DNA of 64,000 nt, taken from the NCBI GenBank assembly GCA_030410095.1, contig JAUFRC010000001.1:2430501-2494500 (forward strand), given 5' to 3'. Positions 21,001 to 31,451 of the stretch are shown here, piece by piece; position 1 is the stretch's first letter, and every line of letters starts with the position of its first letter. Source of the stretch: Paracoccus cavernae. Lineage in GTDB: Bacteria > Pseudomonadota > Alphaproteobacteria > Rhodobacterales > Rhodobacteraceae. The notes below the pieces were generated by a model. The model saw only the letters and a list, made by a program, of their open reading frames with translations. It was not told the origin of the DNA and did no database searches. Made by a program: the position numbers and the translations under genes.

Positions 21001-21163
21001 CGATTGCGACCGGCGCGGGGCTGCGGCGCAGAACTCGATCGGGATCGGGGTGATGGGAGGCATGCTCGCCGCGACATTCCTTGGCATTTTCATGGTCCCG
21101 GGTTTTTATGTCGTCGTCCGTCAGGTAACGATGTGGCGCAGGAAAAAGGAAAAGACGGCATGA
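18052..21163 (+). CDS. RND multidrug efflux transporter (AcrB/MexB-type, HAE1)
   Basis: Corrected length about 1037 residues, full size for a proton-driven inner-membrane pump. It starts [20 protein letters not shown]. The proton-relay aspartates lie in [16 protein letters not shown] (TM4) and the matching Lys in [18 protein letters not shown] (TM10). Porter-domain segments such as [20 protein letters not shown] and [18 protein letters not shown] are typical of HAE1. Two single-base losses split the 3' part, at CCCC 20651-20654 ([14 protein letters not shown]) and GGGG 21017-21020 ([14 protein letters not shown]). Both sit in clear motifs. The stop overlaps the selD start by 4 nt (ATGA). No outer-membrane factor is in the operon; a tolC-like gene lies at 34.4 kb. 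Confidence 0.93.
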
Positions 21164-22206
21164 ACGACCTCTCTCCGCGTTTGACCTCGCTGGCGCATGG
21201 CGGCGGTTGCGGTTGCAAGCTTGCACCCTCGGTGTTGCGCGATCTTCTGTCGGATCAACCGATTGCCCAGATGTTTCCGCAGCTTCTGGTCGGGACCGAG
21301 ACCGCCGACGACGCCGCCGTCTGGCAGATCGACGACAATACCTGCGTGATCGCGACCACGGATTTCTTCATGCCGATGGTCGATGATCCGCGCGATTTCG
21401 GGCGAATCGCCGCGACCAACGCCATCTCCGACGTCTATGCGATGGGCGGACGGCCGATCATGGCTTTGGCCATTCTGGGCATGCCGATCGACAAGATGGA
21501 CCCCGCCGATATCCGCGCCATTCTGGCCGGCGGCCGCGAGATCTGCGCCGAAGCAGGTATTCCCGTCGCGGGCGGCCATTCGATCGACGCGCCGGAACCG
21601 ATCTACGGCCTCGCCGTCATCGGCTTGTGCCATCCCTCCGAACTGCGCCGCAACGCCAGCGCGAAAGCGGGCGACAAGCTGATCCTGACCAAGGGGATCG
21701 GCGTCGGCATCTATTCGGCAGCGATCAAAAAGGGCCTGCTCGATGAGGCGGGTCAGGCGGAAATGGTCGCCTCGACCACGCTTTTGAACAAGATCGGCAC
21801 GGATCTCGCGAAACGCCCCGAGGTCCATGCGATCACCGATGTCACGGGCTTCGGCATCCTTGGCCACGGGTTGGAGCTTGCACGCGGTGCGGGCCTCCAT
21901 CTGGATCTGAACCTCTTCGATCTGCCGCTGTTGACGCGGGCATCGGAGCTTGCCGAAAGCGGGCTGCTGACGGGGGCCTCGACGCGCAACTGGGCGGCTT
22001 ACGGCCATGACGTGACCCTGCCCGAGGGCCTGCCGCTGTGGCAGCGCAATCTTCTGACCGATCCGCAAACCTCGGGCGGTCTGCTGGTTTCCGTCGCGGC
22101 CGATGCCGCCGAAACGACCTTGGCAATGATCCGCGAGGCGGGCTATCCTTTGGCTGCGATCATCGGCGAGGTCCGCGAAGGCGCGGCAGGCATCACCGTT
22201 TCCTGA
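21160..22206 (+). CDS. selD: Selenide, water dikinase (selenophosphate synthase)
   Basis: An intact 348-residue enzyme that makes selenophosphate from selenide and ATP. The flexible N-terminal motif reads HGGGCGCK, with Cys17 at the catalytic position that is Sec in many homologues, and Lys20. TGC rather than TGA is used, so no Sec insertion is needed. Downstream [42 protein letters not shown] and [12 protein letters not shown] are family motifs for Mg-ATP and substrate. It is translationally coupled to the RND pump gene (ATGA), an odd partnership. Neither selA/selB nor the tRNA 2-selenouridine synthase is in the window, so the downstream use of selenophosphate cannot be told. Confidence 0.95.
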   Translation: MNDLSPRLTSLAHGGGCGCKLAPSVLRDLLSDQPIAQMFPQLLVGTETADDAAVWQIDDNTCVIATTDFFMPMVDDPRDFGRIAATNAISDVYAMGGRPIMALAILGMPIDKMDPADIRAILAGGREICAEAGIPVAGGHSIDAPEPIYGLAVIGLCHPSELRRNASAKAGDKLILTKGIGVGIYSAAIKKGLLDEAGQAEMVASTTLLNKIGTDLAKRPEVHAITDVTGFGILGHGLELARGAGLHLDLNLFDLPLLTRASELAESGLLTGASTRNWAAYGHDVTLPEGLPLWQRNLLTDPQTSGGLLVSVAADAAETTLAMIREAGYPLAAIIGEVREGAAGITVS

Positions 22207-22224
22207 CCCCGCCACTCACGAACG

Positions 22225-22245
22225 GCGGTCCCGCTGCGGGGCCGC
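22225..22245 (+). terminator. Possible terminator after selD
   Basis: GCGGTCCCG and CGGGGCCGC pair (one G-T wobble) on a 3-base loop, followed by a broken pyrimidine stretch (TCCTTTCCTCT). The weak T-tract makes it uncertain. Confidence 0.4.
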
Positions 22246-22269
22246 TCCTTTCCTCTACATCGGGTCCGC

Positions 22270-22901
22270 ATGTTCAACTTCCGCAACATCTTGGGCAAAG
22301 GCGAGCGCCTTTTGTGGGAAGGCCGCCCGCCGACCGGCATCCGCCTGACCAAAAGAGACAAGCTTTTCGTGCCATTCAGCATCTTCTGGGCCGGATCTGC
22401 GGTTTTGTGGAATGTCGGGGTCTGGGTCGCGGATGCGCCGCTTCTCTTCCGGCTTTGGGGCCTGCCGTTTCTGGTGATCGCGGCCTATATCACGGTCGGC
22501 CGTCTTTGGTGGGACAGCCGGCAGCGTGCCCGCACCCGTTACGCCGTCACCAACCAGCGCGTCATGATCGCGACGGGGATGGGATCCTCGGTCAAAAGTC
22601 TGGACGTGAAAAACCTGCCTGCGCTGATCCTCGACGAAGACGGCAAAGGCAGCGGCACCATCAGCTTCAGCCATGAATCGCAAGCCACAGGCCGCCCGAG
22701 CTTTACCGCTTTCGTGAACGGCCTGCCGGAGTTTCGCGACATCGACGGCGCGCGCCGCGTCTACGAGATCATCCGCAAAGCGCAAAGCACCCGCTCGCCC
22801 TTCGACGAGGCGGATCAGGCTTTCGGCTCTGCCGCGATCACTCCGGACGAGGCGGACTGGGCGGGGAAGCAACCGCGACCAGCAATATCCCCCGCGTCTA
22901 G
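22270..22901 (+). CDS. Membrane protein with bacterial PH domain
   Basis: Corrected length 210 residues. It begins MFNFRNILGKGERLLWEGRP, a typical opening of bacterial PH (YdbS/YvbH-like) membrane proteins. Two adjacent hydrophobic helices (FVPFSIFWAGSAVLWNVGV, LWGLPFLVIAAYITVG) form a hairpin. They are followed by a soluble PH-like beta domain (RARTRYAVTNQRVMIATGMG, LPALILDEDGKGSGTISF). One G lost in GGGG at 22863-22866 hides the natural end ...DWAGEATATSNIPRV at TAG 22899-22901. Function unknown; these domains are thought to bind lipid headgroups or protein partners. It converges on the fucose operon with 5 bases between stops. Confidence 0.78.
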
Positions 22902-22906
22902 CCCGT

Positions 22907-23669
<763 letters not shown>

Positions 23670-23670
<1 letters not shown>

Positions 23671-24947
23671 CAGTCGGGAATCCGGTAGGTTTCAAGGCTT
23701 TCGGGCTTCATCTGGATCGAATAGCCGGGCGCCGTCGGCGGCATATAGGCGGCATTCTCGATCACGCAGGGGTCAAGGAAATGCTCGTGCAGGTGGTCGA
23801 CATATTCGATCACGCGGCCCTCGCGGGTACCCGCTACACAAACGTAGTCGATCATCGAGAGATGCTGGACATATTCGCACAGCCCGACGCCGCCGGCATG
23901 CGGGCAGACTTTCAGATCGTATTTCGCGGCCAGAAGCAGCACGGCCATGATCTCGTTCACGCCGCCGATGCGGCAGCTGTCGATCTGGACGATGTCGATC
24001 GCGCCCTCGGCGATGAACTGTTTCCACATGATCCGGTTCTGGCACATCTCGCCGGTCGCAACCTGCACCGGCGCGACGCCCGCGCGGATTTTCTTGTGCC
24101 CCGCGATATCGTCGGGCGAGGTCGGTTCCTCGATGAACCACGGGTTCACGAAGGACAATTTCTTGACCCAATCAATCGCCTGATCGACCTCCCAGACCTG
24201 ATTGGCGTCGATCATCAGGTTGATGTCGGGACCAACCTCGTCGCGGGCGATGGTCAGGCGGCGGATGTCGTCATCCAGATCGCGGCCGACCTTCATCTTG
24301 ATGAATTTGAAACCGGCATCGACAGCCTCGCGGCACAGGCGGCGCAGTTTCGCGTCGTCATAGCCCAGCCAACCGGCCGAGGTCGTGTAGCAGGGATAGC
24401 CCTCACGGAGCAAAGTCTCGATCCGCGCGGACTTGCCGGCGGCCTGCTTGGTCAGATGCGCCAGCGCCCATTCGGGCGTCATGACATCGGTGAGATAGCG
24501 GAAATCGATGCAGCGCACGAATTCCTCGGGGGTCATGTCGGCGACGAGACGCCAGACCGGCTTGCCCTCGATCTTGGCCCAAAGATCCCAGACGGCGTTG
24601 ACGACCGCGCCCACTGCCAGATGCATCGCGCCCTTGTCCGGCCCGATCCAGCGCAGCTGGCTGTCGCCGGTCACATAGCGCCAGAAGCGGCCCATATCGG
24701 CGGCGACCCAATCCATCTCGAGGCCGACGACCAGATTGCGCAAAGCCTCGATCGCCGCGATGCAGATCTCGTTGCCGCGCCCGATGGTAAAGGTCAGCCC
24801 GTGGCCCTGATGCGGCCCGTCGGTCTCGAGGATGACATAGGCCGCCGAGTAATCGGGATCGGGGTTCATCGCATCCGACCCATCAAGCGCTTTCGAGGTC
24901 GGGAATCGCACATCAACCGTGCGCAGGCCGGTAATACGGGTGGTCAT
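23670..24947 (-). CDS. fucD: L-fuconate dehydratase (enolase superfamily)
   Basis: An intact 425-residue member of the enolase superfamily that dehydrates L-fuconate to 2-keto-3-deoxy-L-fuconate. The opening DVRFPTSKALDGSDAMNPDP is the FucD signature. The barrel carries the base in KMKVGRD (Lys about 217-219), DAN and IEEPTSPDD metal-ligand segments, ATGEMCQNR, and the catalytic His in CPHAGGVGLCEYVQHLSM (about 350). The same residues are used by the characterised Xanthomonas FucD. This gene anchors the assignment of the whole cluster. It lies between the ABC binding-protein gene (54 bases upstream, with a hairpin) and the L-fucose dehydrogenase gene (1-nt overlap). Confidence 0.95.
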
Positions 24948-24967
24948 TGGGGGCTCCGCAGGAAAGC

Positions 24968-24993
24968 GGGCCGAGGCGAACGCGCCCCGGCCC
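24968..24993 (-). promoter_or_regulatory. Intercistronic hairpin between binding protein and fucD
   Basis: GGGCCGAGGCG and CGCCCCGGCCC pair in 10 of 11 positions around AACG. No T-run follows. It sits just past the binding-protein stop, where such stems usually stabilise the upstream mRNA segment so that more binding protein is made than the distal enzymes. Confidence 0.5.
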
Positions 24994-25001
24994 CGATTGG
25001 A

Positions 25002-25946
25002 TCAATCGTAGAGAACAGCCGAGATTTCGGGGCTGTCGATGTTGGTTTTGTCGTACCAGAAGAAGCCGGTATCGATGTTCTTCTCGACCGCCTCGCCCTT
25101 GGCTGCAGCCAGAGCCGCCTTGACGGTTTCATAGCCGATGCCGACGGGGTTCTGGGTGATCGCGCCCGCCATCAAGCCGTCGCGGATCGCCTGTTTCTGC
25201 GCCGCGCCCGAATCGTAGCCGACGATGACGACTTTCGCGTTCATCTCGCGCACGCCGTTGACGACACCGATGGCCGAGCCTTCGTTCGCGCCGAAAATCC
25301 CCTTGAGGTCGGGGTTGGCCTGAAGGATCGCTTTGGTGATCTCGGTCGATTTCAGCTGGTCGCCGTCGCCGTATTCGGTGGCGACGATCTCGATCTCGGG
25401 GTGCTTTTCCTTCATCTGGTTGAGGAAGCCGTCACGACGGTCGATCCCCGTGCGCGAGGTCTGGTCATGAACGACCAGCGCGACCTTGCCCGAACCGCCG
25501 ATCAGCTCGGCCATCTTGTCGGCCGCAAGCGCCGAGGCCGCGAGGTTGTCGGTCGAGGCGGTCGCCACCGGAATGTCGCTGTCGACGCCCGAGTCGAAGG
25601 CCACGACCGGAATATTGGCCTCTTGCGCCTGTTTCAGCAGCGGAATCGCCGCTTGGCTATCGAGCGCGGCAAAGCCGATCGCGGTCGGTTTCTTGGCAAG
25701 CGCGGCGGCCAGCATGTCGATCTGGCGGTCGACCTGTGTCTCATTGTCCGGCCCCTCGAAGGTCACGGTCGCGCCGAATTCTTCGCCCGCCTTGTCGGCT
25801 CCGGCCTTCACGGCCTGCCAGAACTGGTGCTGGAACCCCTTGGAGATCAGCGCCACATAGGGCTTGTCCTGCGCGGCAGCAAAGCCGGTCGAGAGCATCA
25901 GGGCAGCAGCAGCGGCCCCCATCAGCATGCGTTTTGTGAACATCAT
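25002..25946 (-). CDS. Sugar ABC transporter substrate-binding protein (RbsB-type)
   Basis: An intact 314-residue periplasmic receptor. The signal peptide is MLMGAAAAALMLSTGFAAAQ. The mature protein has the two-lobed periplasmic-binding-protein fold of the ribose/CUT2 family: YVALISKGFQHQFWQAVKAG, AIGFAALDSQAAIPLL, VVAFDSGVDSD, GIFGANEGSAIGVV and VVIVGYDSGAAQK. It probably binds L-fucose, because it lies inside the fucose operon. That is inference and no ligand residue can be read with confidence. The double ATG (MMFT) at 25941-25946 gives two possible starts one codon apart. It is followed by a stem-loop. Confidence 0.9.
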   Translation of the reverse strand: MMFTKRMLMGAAAAALMLSTGFAAAQDKPYVALISKGFQHQFWQAVKAGADKAGEEFGATVTFEGPDNETQVDRQIDMLAAALAKKPTAIGFAALDSQAAIPLLKQAQEANIPVVAFDSGVDSDIPVATASTDNLAASALAADKMAELIGGSGKVALVVHDQTSRTGIDRRDGFLNQMKEKHPEIEIVATEYGDGDQLKSTEITKAILQANPDLKGIFGANEGSAIGVVNGVREMNAKVVIVGYDSGAAQKQAIRDGLMAGAITQNPVGIGYETVKAALAAAKGEAVEKNIDTGFFWYDKTNIDSPEISAVLYD

Positions 25947-25963
25947 TGCCTCCCTGGTCTGGT

Positions 25964-26945
25964 TCACTTGAGTTTGCCGCGTCGCAGTTGGTCCGCGTAA
26001 ACGGCGATAATGATGATCGCGCCGGTGACGACGGTCTGCCATTCGGGCGCGACCGACAGGATGCGCAGGCCGTTGGTCAGCACCGACATGATCAGCGCCC
26101 CGATCAGCGTCCCGAGGATCGTCCCGCGTCCCCCGCAAGCGAGGTTCCCCGATGACCACCGCGGCAATCGCGTCGAGCTCGTAGCCCTGCCCCAAAGCGG
26201 GCTGGGCAGAGTTCAGGCGGCTGGAAATCAGCAGACCCGCGATGCCGCAGATCGCGCCGGCAAGCGCATAGATCGCCATTTTCCAACCATCGGTATTGAC
26301 GCCCGACAGGCGCACGGCCTCTTCGTTGGAACCCAGCGCGAAAGCGTAGCGGCCCAAAAGCGTGCGCGACAGGATCCATGCCGCGAGGCCTGCGACCACG
26401 AACAGGATCAGCACGCCGTTGGGGACCGGCAGGCCCGGAACGACGGCTCCGATCAGCGAGCCCTGCGAGATCTGCGTGAAGCCCGGCGTGTCGTTGAAAT
26501 AGATCGGTTTCGTGCCCGAAATCACCAAGGACAGGCCCTTGAGGATCAGCATCATGCCCAAAGTCGCGATGAAGGGCGGGATCTTCATCTTGGCCACGAA
26601 CGTCCCCGAGCAAAGCCCGCAGAACGCCCCCGTCAGGATCGCGGCCAGAACACCGACCAGCAAAGGCATCCCCAGCCAGGTCAGCACCACGCCGGTCATG
26701 ACCGCGCAAAAGGTCATCAAAGTGCCGACCGAAAGGTCGATGCCGCCTGTGATGATCACCAGGGTCGCCGCCACCGCCAAGACCCCGTTGACCGAGGTCG
26801 CCTGCAGGATCGACATCATGTTCGTGACTTGCAGGAACTGCGGCGAGGCAAGGCTGAAGACGACCAGAAGGACGATCAGGCTGGCGAAGGCCAGCAGCTT
26901 TTGCTGTGCACCGCCTGTGAAAAACGCGCGGGGGCTGCTGGTCAT
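25964..26945 (-). CDS. Sugar ABC transporter permease (RbsC-type)
   Basis: Corrected length 327 residues, about ten hydrophobic helices. Family markers are [40 protein letters not shown] and [20 protein letters not shown] (the cytoplasmic loop that contacts the ATPase), and [20 protein letters not shown] near the C-terminus. It forms the membrane channel of the importer. Two bases are missing around 26150 (IGG-TSLAGG). The ATG overlaps the stop of the ATPase gene (ATGA), and the binding-protein gene starts 17 bases downstream. Confidence 0.9.
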
Positions 26946-28455
26946 GCGGCATCCTCTTTGGTCATGCTGTCGCGGCGGGTGGCAAGGGCCATGATCGCCT
27001 CTTGGGTGGAATGGGCGGGCAGAATGCCGGTCAGACGGCCCTCGCACATCACGGCGATGCGGTGCGACAGGCGCAGGACCTCGGGCAGCTCGCTCGAGAT
27101 GACGATGATGGCTTTTCCGGCGGCGGCCAGCCGGTTCAAAAGCGCGTAGATTTCGGATTTCGCCCCGATGTCGATGCCGCGCGTCGGCTCGTCGAAGATC
27201 AGGATGTCGCAATCACGCAGCAGCCATTTCGCGATGACGACCTTCTGCTGGTTGCCGCCCGAAAGCAGCCGGACCTCTTGGCGGTCGCCCGGCGTGCGGA
27301 TGCCCAGACGCTTGATGTAATCCTGCGCGATGGTGCCCAAGGCCTTTTCGTCGATGCGGCCCAGCCGGTCGGAATGGCCGTCAAGGCTTGCCATCGCGAT
27401 ATTGGCACGCACATCCATCCCGAGCGCGAGGCCGTAATGTTTGCGGTCCTCGGACAGATAGCCGATCCCCGCGCGCACGGCATCTTTGGGCGAGCGGATC
27501 GCCAGCTTGGCGCCCTTCACCGCGATCTCTCCGGCCTCCAGCGGATCGGCGCCAAAGATCGCACGCGCGACCTCGGTACGGCCTGCGCCCATGAGACCGG
27601 CAAAGCCCAAAATCTCGCCCGCGCGCAGATCAAAGGACACGTCGCGGATCTCGCGGCCGCGCGACAGGCCGCGCACCGACAGCATCACCGGATTGGCGGA
27701 GGTGTCGGGAAAATCGGTACTGTCCTCGCCCAGTTCGCGCCCGACCATCATCGAAATGATCGTCTCGATCGGGGTTTCGGCAGCCTGAACCGTGCCGACA
27801 TACTTGCCGTCGCGCATCACCGTCACGCGGTCGGAAATCCGGCGGATCTCGTCCATCTTGTGGCTGATATAGACGATGCCCACGCCTTCTGAACGAAGCT
27901 GGCGGATGATGGTGAACAGCTCGGCAATCTCGGCATCATTGAGCGCGGCGGTCGGCTCGTCCATGATCAGGACGCGCGAATTGAGGTTCAGCGCCTTGGC
28001 GATCTCGATCATCTGCTGGCGCGCGATGGTCAACCCGCCGACCCGCGCCTTGGGGTCGATGTCGATATTCATGCGCTTGAACAGCTCGGCCGCGCGGGCA
28101 TTCAGCGCCTTTTCGTCGATCCGCCCGAACGACAGGCGCGGCTCGTGGCCGATCATGATGTTTTGCGCCGCCGTGAGGTCGTTCATCAGGGCAAGCTCCT
28201 GATGGATGATCCCGATGCCCAAAGCCTGCGCCTGACGCGGCCCGTCGATGGTCACGGCCGCGCCGCCCACCTCGATCGTGCCGCTGTCGGGGGTATAAAC
28301 GCCCGAGAGGATCTTCATCAGCGTGGATTTCCCGCGCCGTTTTCACCCATCAGCGCATGAACCTCGCCGCCGTGCAGATCGAAGGACACCCCGTCCAGCG
28401 CCTTGACGCCCGGGAAGCTCTTCGAAATCGCCTTCATCCGGACCAGATCGCTCAT
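26942..28455 (-). CDS. Sugar ABC transporter ATP-binding protein (RbsA-type, duplicated)
   Basis: Corrected length 504 residues: two ABC domains in one chain, as in RbsA/XylG. Domain 1 has the Walker [21 protein letters not shown] and IIHQELALM, then [14 protein letters not shown] (Walker B). The signature is the degenerate [15 protein letters not shown]. Domain 2 carries [20 protein letters not shown] in place of a canonical Walker [16 protein letters not shown] and [14 protein letters not shown]. It powers import by the adjacent permease. One base is lost inside the Walker A codons near 28330 (AG-KST). ATGA overlaps join it to genes on both sides. Confidence 0.92.
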
Positions 28456-29280
28456 AGGGATATCCCGTAAAATCGCGCGGCATTGCCGCCCATGATTGCG
28501 GCGCGCTCGTCATCGGTCAGCTCGGCGAGAAGCTGGTCGGTCAGGCTGCGCCAAAGCGCGTAATCGCCGGCAAGGTTCAGCACCGGCCAATCGCTGCCCC
28601 AGATCAGCCGCTCCGGCCCGAACCAGTCGAGCAAGCGCCCGACAACCGGCCCCAACACCGCCAGAGGATCGGCAAGCTGGGCGGGCGACACCTCGGTCAG
28701 AAGGCCGGAAAGCTTGCAATGGATGCGCGGATCAGCAGCCAGCGCGGCCATGCCCGCCAGCCATTCCTCGTCCTCTCCCCCACCGCAAGACGCGGCTTGG
28801 CGGCATGGTCGATGACAATGGCGAGGTCGGGGTTTTGGGCCGCGAATGTCGCAAGCACGCCCAGATGGCGCGGCGTGACCAAAGCGTCGAAGGTCAGGTT
28901 CATCCGCGCCATAGTCGCCAAAGTATCGGCACGCGGCGCGGTCAAAAGCCAATCCGTCTCGGGGATGTCCTGCAGCATCGGGCGGATGCCGCGAAAGCGC
29001 GGATTGATCGCCAGATCCGAGATCTGGCCGCAGGTGCTTGGCGCGGCCAGATCGACCCAGCCCACCACACCCGCAAGGCGCGGATGTTTGAGGCGCAGGA
29101 GATAGTCGGTTTCGGCCGAGCTCGGCGCGGCCGAAACCGCAATGACCGGCGCCGTCCCCGGCATGTCGGAGGGGCAAAATCGCGGCGGATCGGGGCAAGG
29201 GGGCCACCCTCGCCCTCGAGCCAGCCGTAATCGCCGCGTGCGAGCGACCAGAAGTGGCAGTGAGCGTCGATCTCGGTCAT
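28452..29280 (-). CDS. L-fuconolactonase (COG3618 amidohydrolase)
   Basis: Corrected length 276 residues. It hydrolyses L-fuconolactone to L-fuconate, the step between the dehydrogenase and FucD. The N-terminus [20 protein letters not shown] is the metal-binding HxH of the amidohydrolase superfamily with the W-x-x-x-x-G-D-Y-x-W motif of COG3618. Later [17 protein letters not shown] and IWGSDWPV complete the barrel ligands. It could also open other aldonolactones. Two single-base losses, at GGGG 29171-29174 and near 28780, give three frames. The stop overlaps the start of the ATPase gene by 4 nt. Confidence 0.87.
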
Positions 29281-29333
29281 GTCGCGCGGCCCTCCCCAAC
29301 CGCTTGTCAGCCCTTATCGTTCGGTTTGCGCCC

Positions 29334-30083
29334 TCAGATCGTGACGCCGCCATCCACCGACAAAGCCTGCCCCGAAACGAAGCGGCTGTCGTCGGACAGC
29401 AGATAGACGACCATCGGCGCGATATCCTCGACCGTGGCGAGACGCCCCATAGGCTGGCGCGCGATGAAGTCCTTTTCCGCCTGAACCGGGTCGGCGGCCG
29501 AGGCGATGCGGCCGCGCAGGCTGGGCGTATCGACGGTGCCCGGGCAAACCGCATTGCAGCGCAGGCCCTGTTTCACGAAATCGGCGGCAATCGCCTTGGT
29601 CAGGCCGATCACCGCGGCCTTGCTCGCGCCGTAAGCGGTGCGGTTGGCGAAACCTTTGATCGACGAGGCCATCGAGGCCATGTTCACCACCGAAACCGCG
29701 CCGGTTTCCTTGGCGCGTTCCAGCATCCCGGGCAAAAGCGCGCGGATGGTGCGCATCATCGCCTTGACGTTCAGGTCGAAAGCGAAATCCCAATCCTTGT
29801 CCGCGATTTCGAGCACATTGCCGTTGTGGACCACGCCCGCGCAGTTGAACAAACCGTCAAGCGCGCCGACCTCTGCGGCAAGGGCGTCGATCGCCTCCTG
29901 GCTGGTAACGTCGAAAGCGCGCGTCTCCATCCCGTCCAGACCGGCCAGCAGCGCGGGATTGACGTCGGTTGCGATGACATGGGCTCCCTCTGCCGCGCAG
30001 GCGATCGCCGTGGCGCGTCCGATCCCCTGCCCCGCGGCGGTGATCAGGATCCGTTTTCCCGCAAGCCTTCCCGTCCGAGCCAT
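29334..30083 (-). CDS. 2-keto-3-deoxy-L-fuconate dehydrogenase, SDR family
   Basis: An intact 249-residue SDR. The cofactor loop ILITAAGQGIGRATAIACAA has the TAAGQGIGRA form seen in 2-keto-3-deoxy-L-fuconate dehydrogenases of Xanthomonas and relatives. FDVTSQEAIDALAAEVGALD, FNCAGVVHNG, VVNMASMASSIKG and the catalytic YGASKAAVIGLTKAIAADF follow, then CPGTVDTPSLRGRI. It oxidises the FucD product to 2,4-diketo-3-deoxy-L-fuconate with NAD+. The start at 30083 (MARTGRLAGKR) is chosen over the ATG at 30110 because GGGAGGGACAG precedes it. It is the first gene of the long minus-strand operon, directly downstream of the palindrome. Confidence 0.88.
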   Translation of the reverse strand: MARTGRLAGKRILITAAGQGIGRATAIACAAEGAHVIATDVNPALLAGLDGMETRAFDVTSQEAIDALAAEVGALDGLFNCAGVVHNGNVLEIADKDWDFAFDLNVKAMMRTIRALLPGMLERAKETGAVSVVNMASMASSIKGFANRTAYGASKAAVIGLTKAIAADFVKQGLRCNAVCPGTVDTPSLRGRIASAADPVQAEKDFIARQPMGRLATVEDIAPMVVYLLSDDSRFVSGQALSVDGGVTI

Positions 30084-30105
30084 CTGTCCCTCCCTTGACG
30101 TGTGG

Positions 30106-30136
30106 TTCATATATGGACAGTCTATTCACATATGAA
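30106..30136. promoter_or_regulatory. 31-bp palindrome, candidate IclR-family operator
   Basis: The outer arms TTCATAT and ATATGAA are perfect. Inside them the 31-base sequence matches its own reverse complement at most positions, with the axis at 30121. It lies exactly between the divergent IclR gene (ATG 30163) and the fucose operon (ATG 30083), overlapping where both promoters should be. It is also much more AT-rich than its surroundings. Confidence 0.65.
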
Positions 30137-30162
30137 TTTTTCTGGCAAGCAGAGATTTCGCC

Positions 30163-30948
30163 ATGTCCGAAACCACCGATCAGCCGCCCGAAAGCGACGC
30201 GGGCGCCGCGCGCTACCGCGCCCCTGCCCTCGACAAGGGCCTTGATATCATTGAGCTTCTGGCCAAGCAGCCCGACGGGCTGACCCGCGCCGAGATCCAG
30301 CGCGACATGGGACGCAGCCCCTCGGAAATCTACCGGATGCTCGAACGTCTGGTGGCGCGCGGCTATGTCTCGCGGCTGGCCTCGGGCGATCGCTACATGC
30401 TCTCGCTCAAGCTGTTCGTGCTGGCGAATGCCCATCCGCCTTTGCGCCGTCTGGTGCATCAGGCCCTGCCGCTGATGGACCGTTTCGCACGCGAGACCCG
30501 CCAATCGCTGCATCTGGTGATGCCCGACCACGAGGCCGCGGTGGTGGCTGCGCAATCAAGCCCCGGCACGACATGGGAGTTCCGCGTGCGTGTCGGTGCG
30601 CGGCTCGATTTGCTCGATACCGGCTCGGGGATCACGCTTCTGGCCTTTCGCGACGCGGAATCGCTTGCGGCGACCCGTGCGCTTTGGGACGAGCCTGCCC
30701 GCGACGCCCGACTGGCCGCAATGGCCCCCGAGCTGGCACGCATCCGCGCCGCCGGTCACCGCATCGGCGATTCGCGGCAATTGGTCGGGGTTCAGGACAT
30801 TTCGGTGCCGATCCTGTCGCCCCTCAACGAGGCGATTGCCGTCATCACCTGCGCCTTCATCGCCCATCCGGAGGGCGGCCCCGAGGATGCCGTCGCCCCG
30901 ACTCTGGCGCGGCTTCAGGCTTTGTCGCGCGATCTGGCTGTGAAATAG
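30163..30948 (+). CDS. IclR family transcriptional regulator of the fucose cluster
   Basis: An intact 261-residue regulator. The N-terminal winged helix-turn-helix (ALDKGLDIIELLAKQPDGLT, EIQRDMGRSPSEIYRMLERL, YVSRLASGDRYMLS) is followed by the GAF-like IclR effector domain (SLHLVMPDHEAAVVAAQSSP, WEFRVRVGARLDLL, GSGITLLAF). It is transcribed divergently from the fucose operon across the 31-bp palindrome, so it most likely controls that operon and itself. Whether it represses or activates, and its ligand (fucose, fuconate or a keto acid), cannot be read from the sequence. It converges with fucU, with 9 bases between stops. Confidence 0.9.
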   Translation: MSETTDQPPESDAGAARYRAPALDKGLDIIELLAKQPDGLTRAEIQRDMGRSPSEIYRMLERLVARGYVSRLASGDRYMLSLKLFVLANAHPPLRRLVHQALPLMDRFARETRQSLHLVMPDHEAAVVAAQSSPGTTWEFRVRVGARLDLLDTGSGITLLAFRDAESLAATRALWDEPARDARLAAMAPELARIRAAGHRIGDSRQLVGVQDISVPILSPLNEAIAVITCAFIAHPEGGPEDAVAPTLARLQALSRDLAVK

Positions 30949-30957
30949 AAGCGGGCC

Positions 30958-31391
30958 TCAGCCGGGGATAATTCCCTTGCGCAACAGAACATTGCCGTAA
31001 ATCCGCGCCTCCTGGCAGTGCAGGATCGCAAAGGCGTTGCGGGCGCGCTCGTAAAAGGCGAACCGCTCGACCGTATCCTGGCCGACCCCTTCGGCGGCGA
31101 TCAGCGGCGTGATTTCGGCCACGGTATCGGGGATCATGGCGGCATCGCCCACGACCTGCATCGTGGTCGCGGCCGCAGTCACGAATGTATCGAGCGGCAG
31201 CAAGGTCAGCACCGCCTGAACCGAGCGCGTGAGATTGGCGCCGATGGTCAGGACACTCCCGTAGCTGGTGTGTTCGGCCATGGAATAAGCGGGAAATTCG
31301 TATCCACGATCGCCAATTCGTCGCCATGGCCCATCATGGCCAGCACATGCAGAAGCGAGGGCGAGATCAGCGGATCAATCTGTTTCAGCAT
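30958..31391 (-). CDS. fucU: L-fucose mutarotase (RbsD/FucU family)
   Basis: Corrected length 144 residues, normal for FucU. It interconverts the anomers of L-fucose before oxidation. [20 protein letters not shown] opens the protein. [15 protein letters not shown] contains the conserved His-Gly-Asp segment of the active site, and the C-terminal [20 protein letters not shown] is the family end motif. One C is missing in CCC near 31290 ([13 protein letters not shown]). It lies downstream of an aldo/keto reductase gene on the same strand and converges with the IclR gene. Confidence 0.88.
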
Positions 31392-31451
31392 CGGGTCGTC
31401 ATCCTGTTTGCCGGCGCGCGGCAAAGGGCACGCGCGCGGGCGGTGGCGGTT

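Noticed and set aside
23781..26000. Long open frame (739 codons) on the plus strand
   Set aside because: It is antisense to fucD and the binding-protein gene, its composition is His/Asp/Gly/Arg-rich as in GC-driven shadows, and it shows no domain.
25002..27212. Apparent fusion of permease and binding protein in one 736-codon frame
   Set aside because: The permease frame runs on only because of missing bases near 26150. The permease has its own stop at 25964 and the binding protein has a signal peptide and start at 25946.
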